DNA of 64,000 nt, taken from NCBI GenBank assembly GCA_029624765.1, contig JARSSO010000020.1, positions 47,445 to 111,444 on the forward strand, in the 5' to 3' direction. Each line of letters starts with the position of its first letter. Within the stretch, counting starts at the first letter, position 1. This document shows, one piece after another, positions 8,455 to 17,572 of the stretch. The notes beneath the pieces are model-generated. The model worked only from the letters and a program-made list of their open reading frames with translations, had not been told where the DNA came from and made no database searches. The DNA comes from Candidatus Contendibacter sp. GTDB taxonomy: Bacteria; Pseudomonadota; Gammaproteobacteria; Competibacterales; Competibacteraceae. The translations under genes were made by a program, and so were the position numbers.

Positions 8455-8830
8455 GATGAATACTCCTTCCCATGGCAGGGAACTGAACAGACATCCTGGA
8501 GGAGAAAGGACGGGCACGTTCCATCATTGCAAGCGTGCCGGTCCTTTTTCCTCCCGGCGGATGCGCCGGCGCCGCAATCACCCGCGCCAAGGACTGCCGG
8601 TCGACCTCGCCGTGGCAGTGCGGCGCGCCGCCGAGCGCGCCCATGCTGTAGGTCCATCTCACGGGTCACGCACCCCCTAGCTCTTCACGGAATGGGGCCA
8701 TCGTGCCACGCGGGTTTTGCTCGACTATCACCTTGGATCTTGAAGGGAAGAAGGCGTCGCGCATCGGTGTGCCCTCCGTGGCCGAAAGGCTCGACCACGG
8801 AGACGACGAACATCGCGTTGTCCCTTATTC
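8455..8830. other. Gene-free 376-bp leader region
   Basis: I see no convincing gene between the two leftward genes here; the short frames lack ribosome-binding sites and recognisable protein. The only clear structure is the long inverted repeat at 8498-8554. Confidence 0.5.
8498..8554 (-). promoter_or_regulatory. Long hairpin in the leader of the DUF4347-like gene
   Basis: Two 21-base arms (8498-8518 and 8534-8554) pair with only two mismatches around a 15-base loop. On the leftward transcript the hairpin ends 44 bases before the start codon at 8454 and has no following U-run. On the opposite strand a T-run lies inside the right arm. It could be an attenuator, an mRNA-stability element, or a terminator of upstream leftward transcription. 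Confidence 0.5.
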
Positions 8831-9298
8831 CTACTGCTGTACCCATTTGAAATTTTTTGTATTCTCGTACTTTAGGTGGCCGGGAAGCGCCCAGCGGTAC
8901 TGGAGCCCCATCGAGTCCAGCTTTATCGTGAATTCGTCCCCGCAACCGGGGTGGGCTTTGCCCTCGCACCTGTGGAGGCCGCCGAATATGTCCGACTTTT
9001 TAAGTACCGTGACGCCGGCTTGGTCGTCTTCTTTTTTAAAGATACCGACGTGGTTATTGTCATGGATACGGAAGACATGACCCCATTTGCCGTCTCCGAT
9101 CATGACGACGAGTTTTTTGGTGAGGAAGTCGTAGACCGCGAAGTTGTCGACGTCATCGACTTTGTGGGTCTCCATCGAGTCGCCGCCACCGATCAGAGTG
9201 TGATAGAGCCACCAGGGATCCTTCTTCACGGATTCAGCGATGACGACGATGAATGGTTCCACGTTTTTTCGAACCAGAACCGACGCTGTGATGCTCAT
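8831..9298 (-). CDS. Hypothetical protein, no recognised family
   Basis: This 155-residue protein starts at MSITASVL with GGAGA seven bases upstream. It has no signal peptide or membrane helix. Its composition is rich in Lys, Asp, His and Trp, with CEGKAHPGCGDEF in the last third (two cysteines spaced CX6CG) and WWLYHTLIGGGDSME in the first third. GC content and amino-acid usage look lower than in the surrounding genes, as does the next leftward gene, which suggests the two arrived together. It lies between the BTAD regulator and the DUF4347-like gene, all leftward with modest gaps. I do not recognise it. Confidence 0.55.
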   Translation of the reverse strand: MSITASVLVRKNVEPFIVVIAESVKKDPWWLYHTLIGGGDSMETHKVDDVDNFAVYDFLTKKLVVMIGDGKWGHVFRIHDNNHVGIFKKEDDQAGVTVLKKSDIFGGLHRCEGKAHPGCGDEFTIKLDSMGLQYRWALPGHLKYENTKNFKWVQQ

Positions 9299-9435
9299 AA
9301 CTCAACTCTCCTCGGGAGCCAATAGCTCTCAAATTAACCGTGATGGTGTGAAGAAATGCTGTAACCCCACTGCCTACAGATAACCCACCGATTCGAGGAT
9401 CGCGAGCGGGAGCCAAAGCGTGACCGGATCCACAG

Positions 9436-12400
9436 TCACTTGCCGCTGGCGAGGCTCCGATAAAGCGCCTCGGTCGCGGCGGCGGGGGGAATGCCCAGCA
9501 CGATGGACAAGTGTCGGCGGCAGCGGCGGTAAACCTCCATCGCTTCGGCGCGCTGGCCCTGGGCGGACAGGCAAACCATGAGCCGGCGGTATATCTCTTC
9601 AGCCAGCGGTTCGACGTCCACGGCCTGTTCGTACAACGCCACCGCTTCGGCAAAGCGGCGAGCCTGTTCCAGTTGTTGGCCCGCGTTGCTCAGCGCCCGG
9701 AGCAGACGTTCCCGTAAACGCTCGCGGCGGCCGATGAGCCAGGGTCGATCCGGTTCGCCGACGAGAAAAGGCCCCTGGTAAAGCCGCTGCGCTTCGGCGA
9801 GCGCGCTCTGGCCGGCGCCGTCCCAAACGCCGCGAGCCAGCGCGTCTTTGGCCCGGTTCAGCGTCCGCTCCAGCGCCCAGACATCGACCCAACAGCGGCT
9901 GGCGTCCAGGGTCAGCTTACCGTCCTGCACCCGCAGCGATTCAGCGTTGCCGAGCAACTCGCGCAACCGCCGCACCGTAATTTGCAAGGTCTTTTGCGCG
10001 CCAAGCTCCGAGGCGCCCGGCCACAGCGCCTCGATCAGCGCCTCGCCGTGAACCTCCCGCCCGCCCAGGGCGATCAGCACCTTGAGCAATTCCAGCGGAC
10101 GATGCCGCGGTTTGCCGGTGGCTTTGAGTGGCTTGCCGTCCAGCACCAGGGCGAAACGCCCGAGGGTGTAGACGCGCACCGGCCAAGGCCACCGCTCGAC
10201 GTCCGCGCTCGGCGCGAGGAGTCCGCGCTGGCGGACCAGCGATTCGACATATTCGGGTTCGATGCTGGCGGCCAGCGCGTCCGCGCACAGCCGCGCCATC
10301 ATTTTCGGCAGCCACAGCATGCAATTGAGAAAGCCGCCCCGGCGTCCAGTGGCGAAGGCTTCGCCGAGCATTGTCGAGCATTGCTCGTGCAGTCCGTGTT
10401 GGCGCAGGGCGTCCGCCGCGAACAGCAAGGCATTGAAGCACAACATACTGTTGCTGGGGGTTTTCACCCAGGACAGCGCCTCTTGGGCGACCGCCACCCC
10501 CCGGGCGGTTTCGCCGCATTCCGCCAGCGCGTGGGAGTAGGCGCCGAGGGACGAAACGCTCGGACCCGCATGGGGCCGTTGCCGGATGATCTCGGCGGAT
10601 TTCCGGGCGTGTTCCAGCGCGGTGCGCGGGTGCTCGCGCAGCAGCGCGAGCCAGGATCGGAGGAAGTGGTAGAGGGCGACATCGTTGGGTCGGGCGCGGT
10701 CGATTTCGGCGGCCAGCTCGTCCAACCGCGCCGAGGCAGTCACGAGATGGCCTTCGGTGAGCGATGTCCAAACTTCCAGCAGGCTCGACACGCCCACCAG
10801 ATAGTCGAGACCGGCGGTCGCCGCCAAGCTGCGCGCCTCCACCAGATCATGCCGGCAGCGTCCAAAATCCGCCAAGCACATGAGGTATAAGGCGTGAGAC
10901 CAGTTCCAGCCGACTCGTTGCAACGGCGTGATGTCGGCGGAGCGGGTCAGCGGCGCGAATTCAAGGGCGGCGGCGCGCATTTGCTCGGTATCTTCCATCA
11001 TGACCAGATAAAGCAGCAGCCAGTTGGCGGCCATCAACCGTTCACCTGCCGGAAGTTCCAGTCGGCACAGGCGCCACACCCGTTCGGCGCACGTCGGCGC
11101 CAGCGGGTGTTGTGGCTTGAGATAGGCGAGCGCGAGCAACAGCGTCGACCAGACCCGCAATTCGGTGCTGGGCGAAGGAAGCATCGGGTGTCGCGTCAGA
11201 ACCCGTTCGAGCACGTCGATCCATCGGTCGCGATTGGCGAAGTCGCCCCATTCCAGGTAATGGCTTTCCAGGATGGCGCACGCGCTCAACGCTTGGCCGA
11301 GTTCGTCATCGGTCGCGCGGAAACGGTCGTGAGCGCGCTCCAGCGTCGCGCGGCCCGTGCCCGGTGCGGTCTGGGCCTGGCAAGCCCCGGACCAGAACAG
11401 CAGCCAGGGGATGGTCTCGACCGTCGCTCGCGGCAAGGCGTCGATCCAGCCTTGCAGCGTCCGCCAGCGGCCTTGGCCGAACAGTTCGGCGGCGCGCGCG
11501 AGGATCGATCCGACGGCGGCGTCCCAGTCCGCGACTTCGGCGAACAAGCCAAAAGCCGCTTCGGAATCGCCTTGGGCGTCGAGCGCCCTGGCCGAAGCGC
11601 GGACCAGTTCCCGGCGTTCGAGGGTGGGGTAGTCTTGTTCGACCCGGTGCCGCAGGAACGCCTGAAACAAGGCGTGGTATTGGTAGACGGTCGCCGACGC
11701 GCTGCGCCGGTCGACGAAATAACCTTGGCGGTGGAGCGCGTCGAGCAGCCGGTCGGCGTTTTCGCGCCCGCTCAGCGCGCGCGCCGTCGGCGCGGTGAAG
11801 CGGGGCAAATAGGCCGTGCGGAGCCAGATGCGCCGGAAGTCGTCGGTCGCGCTCGCGAAAATTTCGGTCGCGAAATAGTCGAACAGCGCTTGCGGCGACG
11901 CCTGTTCCGTGGCATCGGATGGGATACCGGTTTTGCGGACGTGCTCCAGCAGCAGGGTCAGTCCCGCAACCCAGCCTTTCGAGCGCTCGTGCAGCGCGCG
12001 GGCGGCGGTCTCCGGCAGATGCCCGCGAAGCGCTACGATCGTGCGGGTTTCTTCCGGGGTCAGCCGCAAGTCTTGCGGGTCCAACACGGTCAGGAGTTCA
12101 CTGATTTGCAAGCGGGCGTATTCGGCGGGCGGCTCCAGGCGGCCGATCATCAAGAGGTTGACACTCTCGGGAATCTGCGCGGCGGCCTCGCGCCAAACCG
12201 CCAGAAACGGCGTTGCCGCCGCCGCTTCGTGGAAATTGTCCAGCACCAACGCCGCCGGGCGCGGTAGCCGGGCGAACAGTTCGCGGAAAAAACGGCGGGC
12301 GAAACCGGGCAGGTCGGGCAGGTATTCCGGCGTGAACAGCGGCAGGCGCGCTTGGCGAGAGGAAGGGAGCGTTTGACGCAAGTAGTCAAACAGCGTGGCC

Positions 12401-12690
12401 GGATCGGCGTCGCCCGCGTCCACCTGATACCAGATGCCCGGCAGCTTGCGCGCGTGGAGGTAGCTCGCGACCAGCGTGGTTTTCCCGGTGCCGGGCGGCC
12501 CGAAGATCCAGACCAGAGGGTACTGGCATCGCTCGTCGAGCAACGAGAACAGGCGTTCGCGCTCGGCAATGTCGTGGAGGCGGGGCGGCGCCAGCTTGGC
12601 CGGCATCGGCGCGGAAACGGGACGGACGCGCGCGGCGCGGTTCTGTTGGGTCGTTTCGCCCCGGTCGCCACGACCAAGCTTTCGCGGCAT
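9436..12690 (-). CDS. MalT-like ATPase with C-terminal winged helix and BTAD domain, transcription regulator
   Basis: This 1084-residue protein starts at ATG 12690 with GGAGG about nine bases upstream. It begins with an AAA/STAND-type NTPase (Walker A GPPGTGKTT at 64-72; VLDNFHEA as Walker B region), then a long helical, TPR-like middle as in MalT. From about 835 comes an OmpR-type winged-helix domain (VRVYTLGRFALVLDGKPL ... LWPG) and from about 930 a BTAD helical domain (CWVDVWALERTL ... ALYEQAVDVEPLAEEIYRRLM). This domain order is that of SARP/AfsR-like large regulators; ATP and a small ligand are expected to switch the protein, and the winged helix to bind DNA. Neighbouring leftward genes 8831 and 7909 are plausible targets or operon members, but only by position. 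Confidence 0.85.
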   Translation of the reverse strand: MPRKLGRGDRGETTQQNRAARVRPVSAPMPAKLAPPRLHDIAERERLFSLLDERCQYPLVWIFGPPGTGKTTLVASYLHARKLPGIWYQVDAGDADPATLFDYLRQTLPSSRQARLPLFTPEYLPDLPGFARRFFRELFARLPRPAALVLDNFHEAAAATPFLAVWREAAAQIPESVNLLMIGRLEPPAEYARLQISELLTVLDPQDLRLTPEETRTIVALRGHLPETAARALHERSKGWVAGLTLLLEHVRKTGIPSDATEQASPQALFDYFATEIFASATDDFRRIWLRTAYLPRFTAPTARALSGRENADRLLDALHRQGYFVDRRSASATVYQYHALFQAFLRHRVEQDYPTLERRELVRASARALDAQGDSEAAFGLFAEVADWDAAVGSILARAAELFGQGRWRTLQGWIDALPRATVETIPWLLFWSGACQAQTAPGTGRATLERAHDRFRATDDELGQALSACAILESHYLEWGDFANRDRWIDVLERVLTRHPMLPSPSTELRVWSTLLLALAYLKPQHPLAPTCAERVWRLCRLELPAGERLMAANWLLLYLVMMEDTEQMRAAALEFAPLTRSADITPLQRVGWNWSHALYLMCLADFGRCRHDLVEARSLAATAGLDYLVGVSSLLEVWTSLTEGHLVTASARLDELAAEIDRARPNDVALYHFLRSWLALLREHPRTALEHARKSAEIIRQRPHAGPSVSSLGAYSHALAECGETARGVAVAQEALSWVKTPSNSMLCFNALLFAADALRQHGLHEQCSTMLGEAFATGRRGGFLNCMLWLPKMMARLCADALAASIEPEYVESLVRQRGLLAPSADVERWPWPVRVYTLGRFALVLDGKPLKATGKPRHRPLELLKVLIALGGREVHGEALIEALWPGASELGAQKTLQITVRRLRELLGNAESLRVQDGKLTLDASRCWVDVWALERTLNRAKDALARGVWDGAGQSALAEAQRLYQGPFLVGEPDRPWLIGRRERLRERLLRALSNAGQQLEQARRFAEAVALYEQAVDVEPLAEEIYRRLMVCLSAQGQRAEAMEVYRRCRRHLSIVLGIPPAAATEALYRSLASGK

Positions 12691-13042
12691 CCCCCTGTTC
12701 CTCCACCGACGTTACATCAGACATCTCGCCGTCGCGACTGCCTGGTTCGGCCGAGCTTCCAGCCCATTCGTTCGAGATTTCCGCGCTCCCGCCCGCCGCG
12801 CCTTGCCTGTCGCTGGTTACGATTATAGTTACCGGCGAATGAACTGATGGCGCCGCGAATCTTGGAAAGGTTTGATGCGGTGAGGTCGGGAACGCGCTGG
12901 CTCAATTAAGGGAGCCGGGCTGGCGGTCCGTTTTTCGCGATAATCGTTTACAATCGCCGCCGCGACCGAGGATGTCGCCGTTGGATCATCGGCTTAACGC
13001 TGTTGTAGCAAAACGAATTTTCCGATTCTATCGAGGCGGCGC
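12691..13042. other. 352-bp divergent promoter region
   Basis: This stretch separates the leftward BTAD regulator from the rightward thioesterase gene and so must hold promoters for both. I see no gene, no strong palindrome and no terminator in it. The AT-richer part near 12930-13030 is the likeliest promoter site for the thioesterase, but I cannot fix -35 and -10 boxes. Confidence 0.4.
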
Positions 13043-13483
13043 ATGGCGCGAATCAAACTGGACCTGCCGGAGCATTTCCCGTTCGCCACCGAACTGCGGG
13101 TCAGAATCACCGATATCAATTACGCCGGACACATGGGCAATGATGTGCTGTTGGGCGTGTTGCACGAGGCGCGGTTCCGCTTCATGGCGCACCACGGCCT
13201 GCGCGAGCTGGACATCGAGAGTCTGGGGCTCATCGTCGCCGATAGCGTGATCGTCTATAAATCCGAGGCCTTCGTCGGCGAGACTCTGGAAGTCGCGGTG
13301 ACCGTGACCGATTTCAACCGGTACGGCTGCGATTTCGTCTATCGGGTCACCGAACAGGCCAGCGGCCGCGAGGTGGCCCGCGCCAAGACCGGAGTCGTGT
13401 TCTTCGATTATCAAAAGCGGGCGGTGGCGAAAATACCCCAAACCTTCCTCGATCTGTTCCCGCCCAAGGCGGCCCCGGTCTGA
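13043..13483 (+). CDS. Acyl-CoA thioesterase, 4HBT hotdog family
   Basis: This 146-residue protein has one hotdog domain with the 4-hydroxybenzoyl-CoA thioesterase signature region TDINYAGHMGNDVLLGVLHEAR, in which Asp and His sit near the substrate thioester. It lines up with YbgC/FadM-like enzymes that hydrolyse acyl-CoAs. It ends ten bases before the first of two GTPase genes, so it may be co-transcribed with them. Start is ATG at 13043, after GAGGCGGCGC. The acyl chain preferred cannot be read from the sequence. Confidence 0.82.
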   Translation: MARIKLDLPEHFPFATELRVRITDINYAGHMGNDVLLGVLHEARFRFMAHHGLRELDIESLGLIVADSVIVYKSEAFVGETLEVAVTVTDFNRYGCDFVYRVTEQASGREVARAKTGVVFFDYQKRAVAKIPQTFLDLFPPKAAPV

Positions 13484-13493
13484 ACCACCCTCG

Positions 13494-15080
13494 ATGAAGT
13501 ATCTTGCTCTGTTGCGCCGCTTCGGCGTCAACCCGCCCAAGTCCGCTTCCGGCAACGCCACGACGGTGTCCACCGCCCGGAGTTGGTTGCCGGTTCGCCT
13601 GCTGCTGGGGGTAGGAGCGAGCATCGGCGTCGCCGTGTTGCTGGTGATGGTGCTTTACATCACCGACCTCGGCCTGTCGGTGTGGGAGCGCTTGCAGCGG
13701 GCGCCGACCACGTTCTGGATCGTGTATCTGCTGATTCTCGGCGCGCTGAGCACGGGCGGCGCTTACGCGGTCTGGCGGGTGCTGCGCTGGGGGCGCCCCG
13801 CCGGCAAGGCGCGCGCCGCCGCCCTGGCCAAGCCGCCGGACGAGGCGACCTTGCGCGAGCGGTTGGAGCGCAGCGCCGCTGCTGGCGTCGCGGTCGACGC
13901 CATCCGCCACGAGCTGGAGGAGTTGCAGCGGCGGCGGGCGGCGGGCGAGGTCATCGTCGCGGTGTTCGGCGAAATCAGCGCCGGCAAGTCCTCGCTGATC
14001 CGCGCGTTGTTGCCGGGAACCGACATCGCGGTCGACGTGCGCGGCGGCACGACCCGGAAAGTGACCTATTACACCTGGACCAGCACCGCCGGCGACCGGC
14101 TGATTCTGGCTGACCTGCCCGGCCTGAACGAGGCCGACGGAATGCTGGATCAGACCGCCCGCGACGAAGCCTTGCGCGCCCACGTGGTGATCTACGTCTG
14201 CGAGGGCGATCTGACCCGCGACCAGTATCAGGCGGTCCGGAGCCTGGTCGATCTGGGCAGTCCGCTGCTCGTGGCGCTGAACAAGATCGACCGCCTCACC
14301 GAACGGGAACTGGACCTGGTGCGCCGGAGACTGGCCGAACGGGTTGGTGAACAGATCGAAGTGGCGCCGGTCCAGTGCGGGGGCGTGGAGGAGGTGACCC
14401 GCATCTATCACGATGGACGGGAGGAAACTACCTTGCGCGCGCGCGCGCCGCGGGTCGAGGAATTGCGCCGCGCCCTGCAGCGCTATCTCGACACCGATCC
14501 GCAGGTGCTGGATTCGTTGCGCGACACGGCGGTGTTCGTGCTGGCCCAGCAAAAACTCGATGCGGCGGTCGCCCGGCATCGCCGGGAGAAGGCCGAGGCC
14601 ATCGTCCAAAGCTATTCGCGCAAGGCGGTGTTCGGGGCGCTGGCGGCGGTCAGTCCGGGAACCGACGTGCTCATTCAGGGTTATCTGGGAATCAACCTGA
14701 TCAAGGAACTGTGCGCCCTGCACGAAGTGCCGGCGCGAGAGATCGACATGCAGCGGTTCCTGGATCTGGCCGGCAACCAGATCAAGCGCAGCCTCAATCT
14801 GTTGCTGGCGCTGGTCGGCAACATCTTCAAGGCGTTTCCCGGCATGGGCACGGTGGTGGGCGGCATGATGCACGCCGTGGTCTATGGTCTTATATTCGAA
14901 AGTCTGGGGAAGGCGGTGGCCCGTTCCCTGGAAAGTCGCGGCGATCTGGTGAGCGGTCCCACCTTGCGGATGTTCGAGGATAATCTGAGTGAAGATCTGG
15001 AAGCGCGTGCAAGGCGCCTGGCCCAACTGGTTTGGACGCGGCAGCGGGATGGAGAGCGTGCCGAATCCACGCCCGGTTAG
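13494..15080 (+). CDS. Membrane-associated GTPase with DUF697-like C-terminal domain
   Basis: This 528-residue protein has two hydrophobic helices near the N-terminus (about 36-60 and 72-92), a charged helical stalk, then a TRAFAC GTPase domain: G1 GEISAGKSS (about 160-168), G3 DLPGLNE and G4 NKID. The last 150 residues are hydrophobic and alpha-helical with the pattern KAVFGALAAVSPGTDVLIQGYLG, as in the DUF697/YcjF group, likely membrane-facing. It resembles bacterial dynamin-like and Era-like GTPases of unknown role. The next gene encodes a second GTPase of the same layout and its start lies within the end of this one, so they are probably translated together and may pair. Confidence 0.75.
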   Translation: MKYLALLRRFGVNPPKSASGNATTVSTARSWLPVRLLLGVGASIGVAVLLVMVLYITDLGLSVWERLQRAPTTFWIVYLLILGALSTGGAYAVWRVLRWGRPAGKARAAALAKPPDEATLRERLERSAAAGVAVDAIRHELEELQRRRAAGEVIVAVFGEISAGKSSLIRALLPGTDIAVDVRGGTTRKVTYYTWTSTAGDRLILADLPGLNEADGMLDQTARDEALRAHVVIYVCEGDLTRDQYQAVRSLVDLGSPLLVALNKIDRLTERELDLVRRRLAERVGEQIEVAPVQCGGVEEVTRIYHDGREETTLRARAPRVEELRRALQRYLDTDPQVLDSLRDTAVFVLAQQKLDAAVARHRREKAEAIVQSYSRKAVFGALAAVSPGTDVLIQGYLGINLIKELCALHEVPAREIDMQRFLDLAGNQIKRSLNLLLALVGNIFKAFPGMGTVVGGMMHAVVYGLIFESLGKAVARSLESRGDLVSGPTLRMFEDNLSEDLEARARRLAQLVWTRQRDGERAESTPG

Positions 15081-16359
15081 CGGCGATGCGCACCTGGCGC
15101 TGGCGCGCGAAAGCCTGCGCGAATTGCTGAACGACCGGCGGGTGCCGCCACCGGTGCGGGCGGCGCTGGCCGACGACTACCAGCAATTGCAGCTTCTGCT
15201 GGAAAAGATCGAGCATGGCCATATCCACATCGCCGTGTTTGGCCGGGTCAGCGTCGGCAAGTCGGCGTTGCTGAACGCCCTGCTGGGCGAGACGCGGTTT
15301 TCGACCAGTCCGCTGCACGGCGAAACCACCCGCGCCGCGCACGCCCGCTGGCAGGAATACGACGCCGGCGGGGTATTTCTGATCGACACGCCGGGCATCA
15401 ACGAAGTGGCGGGCGAGGAGCGGGAGCGACTGGCCCACGATGTCGCCACCCGCAGCGATCTGGTCCTGTTCGTGGTGGACGGCGATATCACCGACAGCGA
15501 ACTCAAGGCGCTACGGCAGGTGAAGGGCGCGGCGCAGCGACTGGTGCTGGTGCTCAACAAGATGGACCGCTATACCCGGACCGACCGTGACTTGTTGCTG
15601 CAAACCCTGCGCGCGCGCGCCGCGGGACTGATCCAGCCCCAGGATATCCTGACCGCCGCCGCCCAGCCGGCCGAACGTATCGTGATTCTGGTGGACGCCG
15701 AGGGCAACGAGACCGAGACCCGCCGCCAGCCGGCGCCCGACGTGACCGCGCTGCGCGAGCGGATCTGGGACATCCTCAAGGCCGAGGGCAAGACCATGGC
15801 GGCGCTCAACGCCGGCCTGTTCGCGGGTCGTTTCTCCGACCGGCTGACCCGGGAGATCATCGTCATCCGCCGCGATCTGGCCGAGAAGGTAGTGCGCAAT
15901 TACTGCCTGGCCAAGGGGGTGGCGGTGGCGCTGAATCCGATCCCGGTCGCCGACATCCTGGCGGCGATCGCCACCGACGCGGCGATGGTGATTCATCTCA
16001 GCCGGGTATATGGGCTGCCGATCACCCGGGGCGAGGCCGGTTCGCTGCTCAAGACCATCTCCGTCCAACTGGCGTTTCTGATGGGGACGGTATGGGTGAT
16101 GAACCTGGTGGCGGCCGCGCTCAAGGGCATCAGCTTGGGGCTGTCGACGGTGGTGACCGCCGGCGCGCAGGGCGCGGTGGCCTGGTACGGGACTTACGTG
16201 GTCGGCAAGGCCGCCGAGCAGTATTTCGCCCAGGGCAAATCCTGGGGTGAAGGCGGGCCGAAGCGGGTGGTGCAGGACATTCTCGACAGCCTGGACCGGG
16301 AGTCGCTGCTGGCGCAGGCCCGCGACGATATTTTGTCCCGGTTGAAGCCCTTGCTATGA
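15049..16359 (+). CDS. Second DUF697-type GTPase, overlapping partner
   Basis: This GTPase has G1 GRVSVGKSA (about 65-73), G3 DTPGINE and G4 NKMD, followed by a C-terminal DUF697 region (NYCLAKGVAVALNPIPVADILAAIATDAAMV) with hydrophobic helices that probably sit on or in the membrane. I chose ATG 15049 (436 residues); a GTG at 14989 in the same frame would add 20 residues and increase the overlap with the upstream gene from 32 to 92 bp. Unlike its neighbour it lacks N-terminal membrane helices. The tandem, overlapping arrangement of two related GTPases suggests they act as a hetero-oligomer, as paired dynamin-like proteins do. Function unknown. Confidence 0.75.
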   Translation: MESVPNPRPVSGDAHLALARESLRELLNDRRVPPPVRAALADDYQQLQLLLEKIEHGHIHIAVFGRVSVGKSALLNALLGETRFSTSPLHGETTRAAHARWQEYDAGGVFLIDTPGINEVAGEERERLAHDVATRSDLVLFVVDGDITDSELKALRQVKGAAQRLVLVLNKMDRYTRTDRDLLLQTLRARAAGLIQPQDILTAAAQPAERIVILVDAEGNETETRRQPAPDVTALRERIWDILKAEGKTMAALNAGLFAGRFSDRLTREIIVIRRDLAEKVVRNYCLAKGVAVALNPIPVADILAAIATDAAMVIHLSRVYGLPITRGEAGSLLKTISVQLAFLMGTVWVMNLVAAALKGISLGLSTVVTAGAQGAVAWYGTYVVGKAAEQYFAQGKSWGEGGPKRVVQDILDSLDRESLLAQARDDILSRLKPLL

Positions 16360-16679
16360 GCTTTTCGTTCCTGATCGGGTTTTTCGTGGTGTCGGGCGTG
16401 GGCCTGTGGTTCTGGCGGGACAGCCTCGGCGCCCGCGAACAGGCCCGCGCCGCCAGTTCCCGCGCCTGTCGGCAGACGGGGGTGCAACTGCTCGACGACA
16501 CCGTGGCGCTGGAACGGCTGTGGTGGCGGCGCGACCGCGATGGCCGGTTACGGCTGGAGCGGCTGTACCTGTTCGAGTTTACCGATACGGGATTGACTCG
16601 CCGAACCGGCAGCGTGCTGCTGGTCGGCTGGCGAGTGGAGGTGCTGCGCATGGAAGGCGGCGATTTGCTGGTGCCGTGA
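16356..16679 (+). CDS. DUF3301 family protein
   Basis: This 107-residue protein overlaps the GTPase stop by four bases (ATGA), so it is translationally coupled. It has one N-terminal membrane helix (residues 4-20, FLIGFFVVSGVGLWFW), then a soluble part with the DUF3301 pattern ACRQTGVQLLDDTVALERLWWRRD and YLFEFTDTG. Proteins of this family are small, inner-membrane anchored and common in gammaproteobacteria; no function is known. Its place at the end of the GTPase pair suggests a shared role at the membrane. Confidence 0.8.
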   Translation: MSFSFLIGFFVVSGVGLWFWRDSLGAREQARAASSRACRQTGVQLLDDTVALERLWWRRDRDGRLRLERLYLFEFTDTGLTRRTGSVLLVGWRVEVLRMEGGDLLVP

Positions 16680-16717
16680 GGCGGGCGGGAGAAAGCCCTT
16701 CGCCGCTGGCGCCCGTT

Positions 16718-17404
16718 CTAGCTCGCGAGGCTGGCCGGCAGTCCAGAGCGGCCGACCGGCCGCGAACTTTCCTCGATCAGCTTGTTGAGTTCCGTCTGTA
16801 GGCGCATCGTCCGATCGGACAGCGTTTCGATGTCGGCCAGGAATTTTTGGTAGGCCATGGCCGTGGCTTCGTCCTGGCGCAGCAAAAACGCCAGCCAGCT
16901 TCGTGGACTGACGGCGGCTTCTCCAAGCCGGGACGCCAGCATACCGGTATGCGCTTCCAGGGCGCGCAGGTGAAGGTCCATGCATGCTTCCAGCATGGCG
17001 TTGTAGAGGGTTCCGGCCGCGAACACCGGGTTTGGCGGGTCGCCGTGGCGCCAAACGTTTCGGTTGCCGAGAAACCGCAGGTTTTCCTGAGCCAGGCTGT
17101 CGAATTTGGACTTGAGGTGCGTCGCCAGGCTGGACAGCATCTTGCCGTCTTCCATGGACTTCAGGTACAGATTGGCGAGGGTTTCGGCCTGATGGGTCAG
17201 GAATGCCCGCCAGCTTTGCGGGTCGCTGACGGCGGCGGCTTCCTTCAGTTGAGGGGTCAGCAGGTTGGTGTTCGATTCCAACACATAGAGATAGAAATAC
17301 ACGAACGCTTCCGTGACGGCCATGGAAATCTGAGTGGTCTTGATCGCCGGACTCAGAAACTTGCGGTACTGCTGGGACAGATGACTTAGCCTATCGTCAC
17401 TCAT
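16718..17404 (-). CDS. Phasin-like helical protein with internal duplication
   Basis: The 228-residue protein starts at MSDDRLSH, with AAGGGA nine bases upstream; in-frame ATGs upstream of it lack a site. It is almost wholly alpha-helical and amphipathic, with no signal peptide. Residues 17-104 and 126-212 are two copies of one unit: ESNTNLLTPQLKEAAAVSDP and EAHTGMLASRLGEAAVSP align, as do SWRAFLTHQAETLANLYLK and SWLAFLLRQDEATAMAYQK. This recalls phasins and PHA-synthase-associated proteins that coat storage granules, but no family motif is decisive. The gene stands alone between two facing or same-direction units, and no PHA synthase is in the window. Confidence 0.5.
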   Translation of the reverse strand: MSDDRLSHLSQQYRKFLSPAIKTTQISMAVTEAFVYFYLYVLESNTNLLTPQLKEAAAVSDPQSWRAFLTHQAETLANLYLKSMEDGKMLSSLATHLKSKFDSLAQENLRFLGNRNVWRHGDPPNPVFAAGTLYNAMLEACMDLHLRALEAHTGMLASRLGEAAVSPRSWLAFLLRQDEATAMAYQKFLADIETLSDRTMRLQTELNKLIEESSRPVGRSGLPASLAS

Positions 17405-17572
17405 GTCGGCGCTCCCTTGGAATCGATGATTCATTATTGAAGCGATATTGAATCCATGATACGCCGAAACCATGACAATTGGGTCATTTTTTTGACGAAT
17501 AATCGACGGTCGACCTTTTGATAGTCGAAAAATGGCGATCACCGCGTGGGACCGAAGTATCGAAACCTGCGA

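Noticed and set aside
10894..12267. Rightward open frame inside the BTAD regulator
   Set aside because: Gln/Arg-rich shadow without motif.
13347..15026. Leftward open frame across the thioesterase and first GTPase
   Set aside because: His/Gln/Arg-rich composition of a reverse-strand shadow; the rightward frames carry real motifs.
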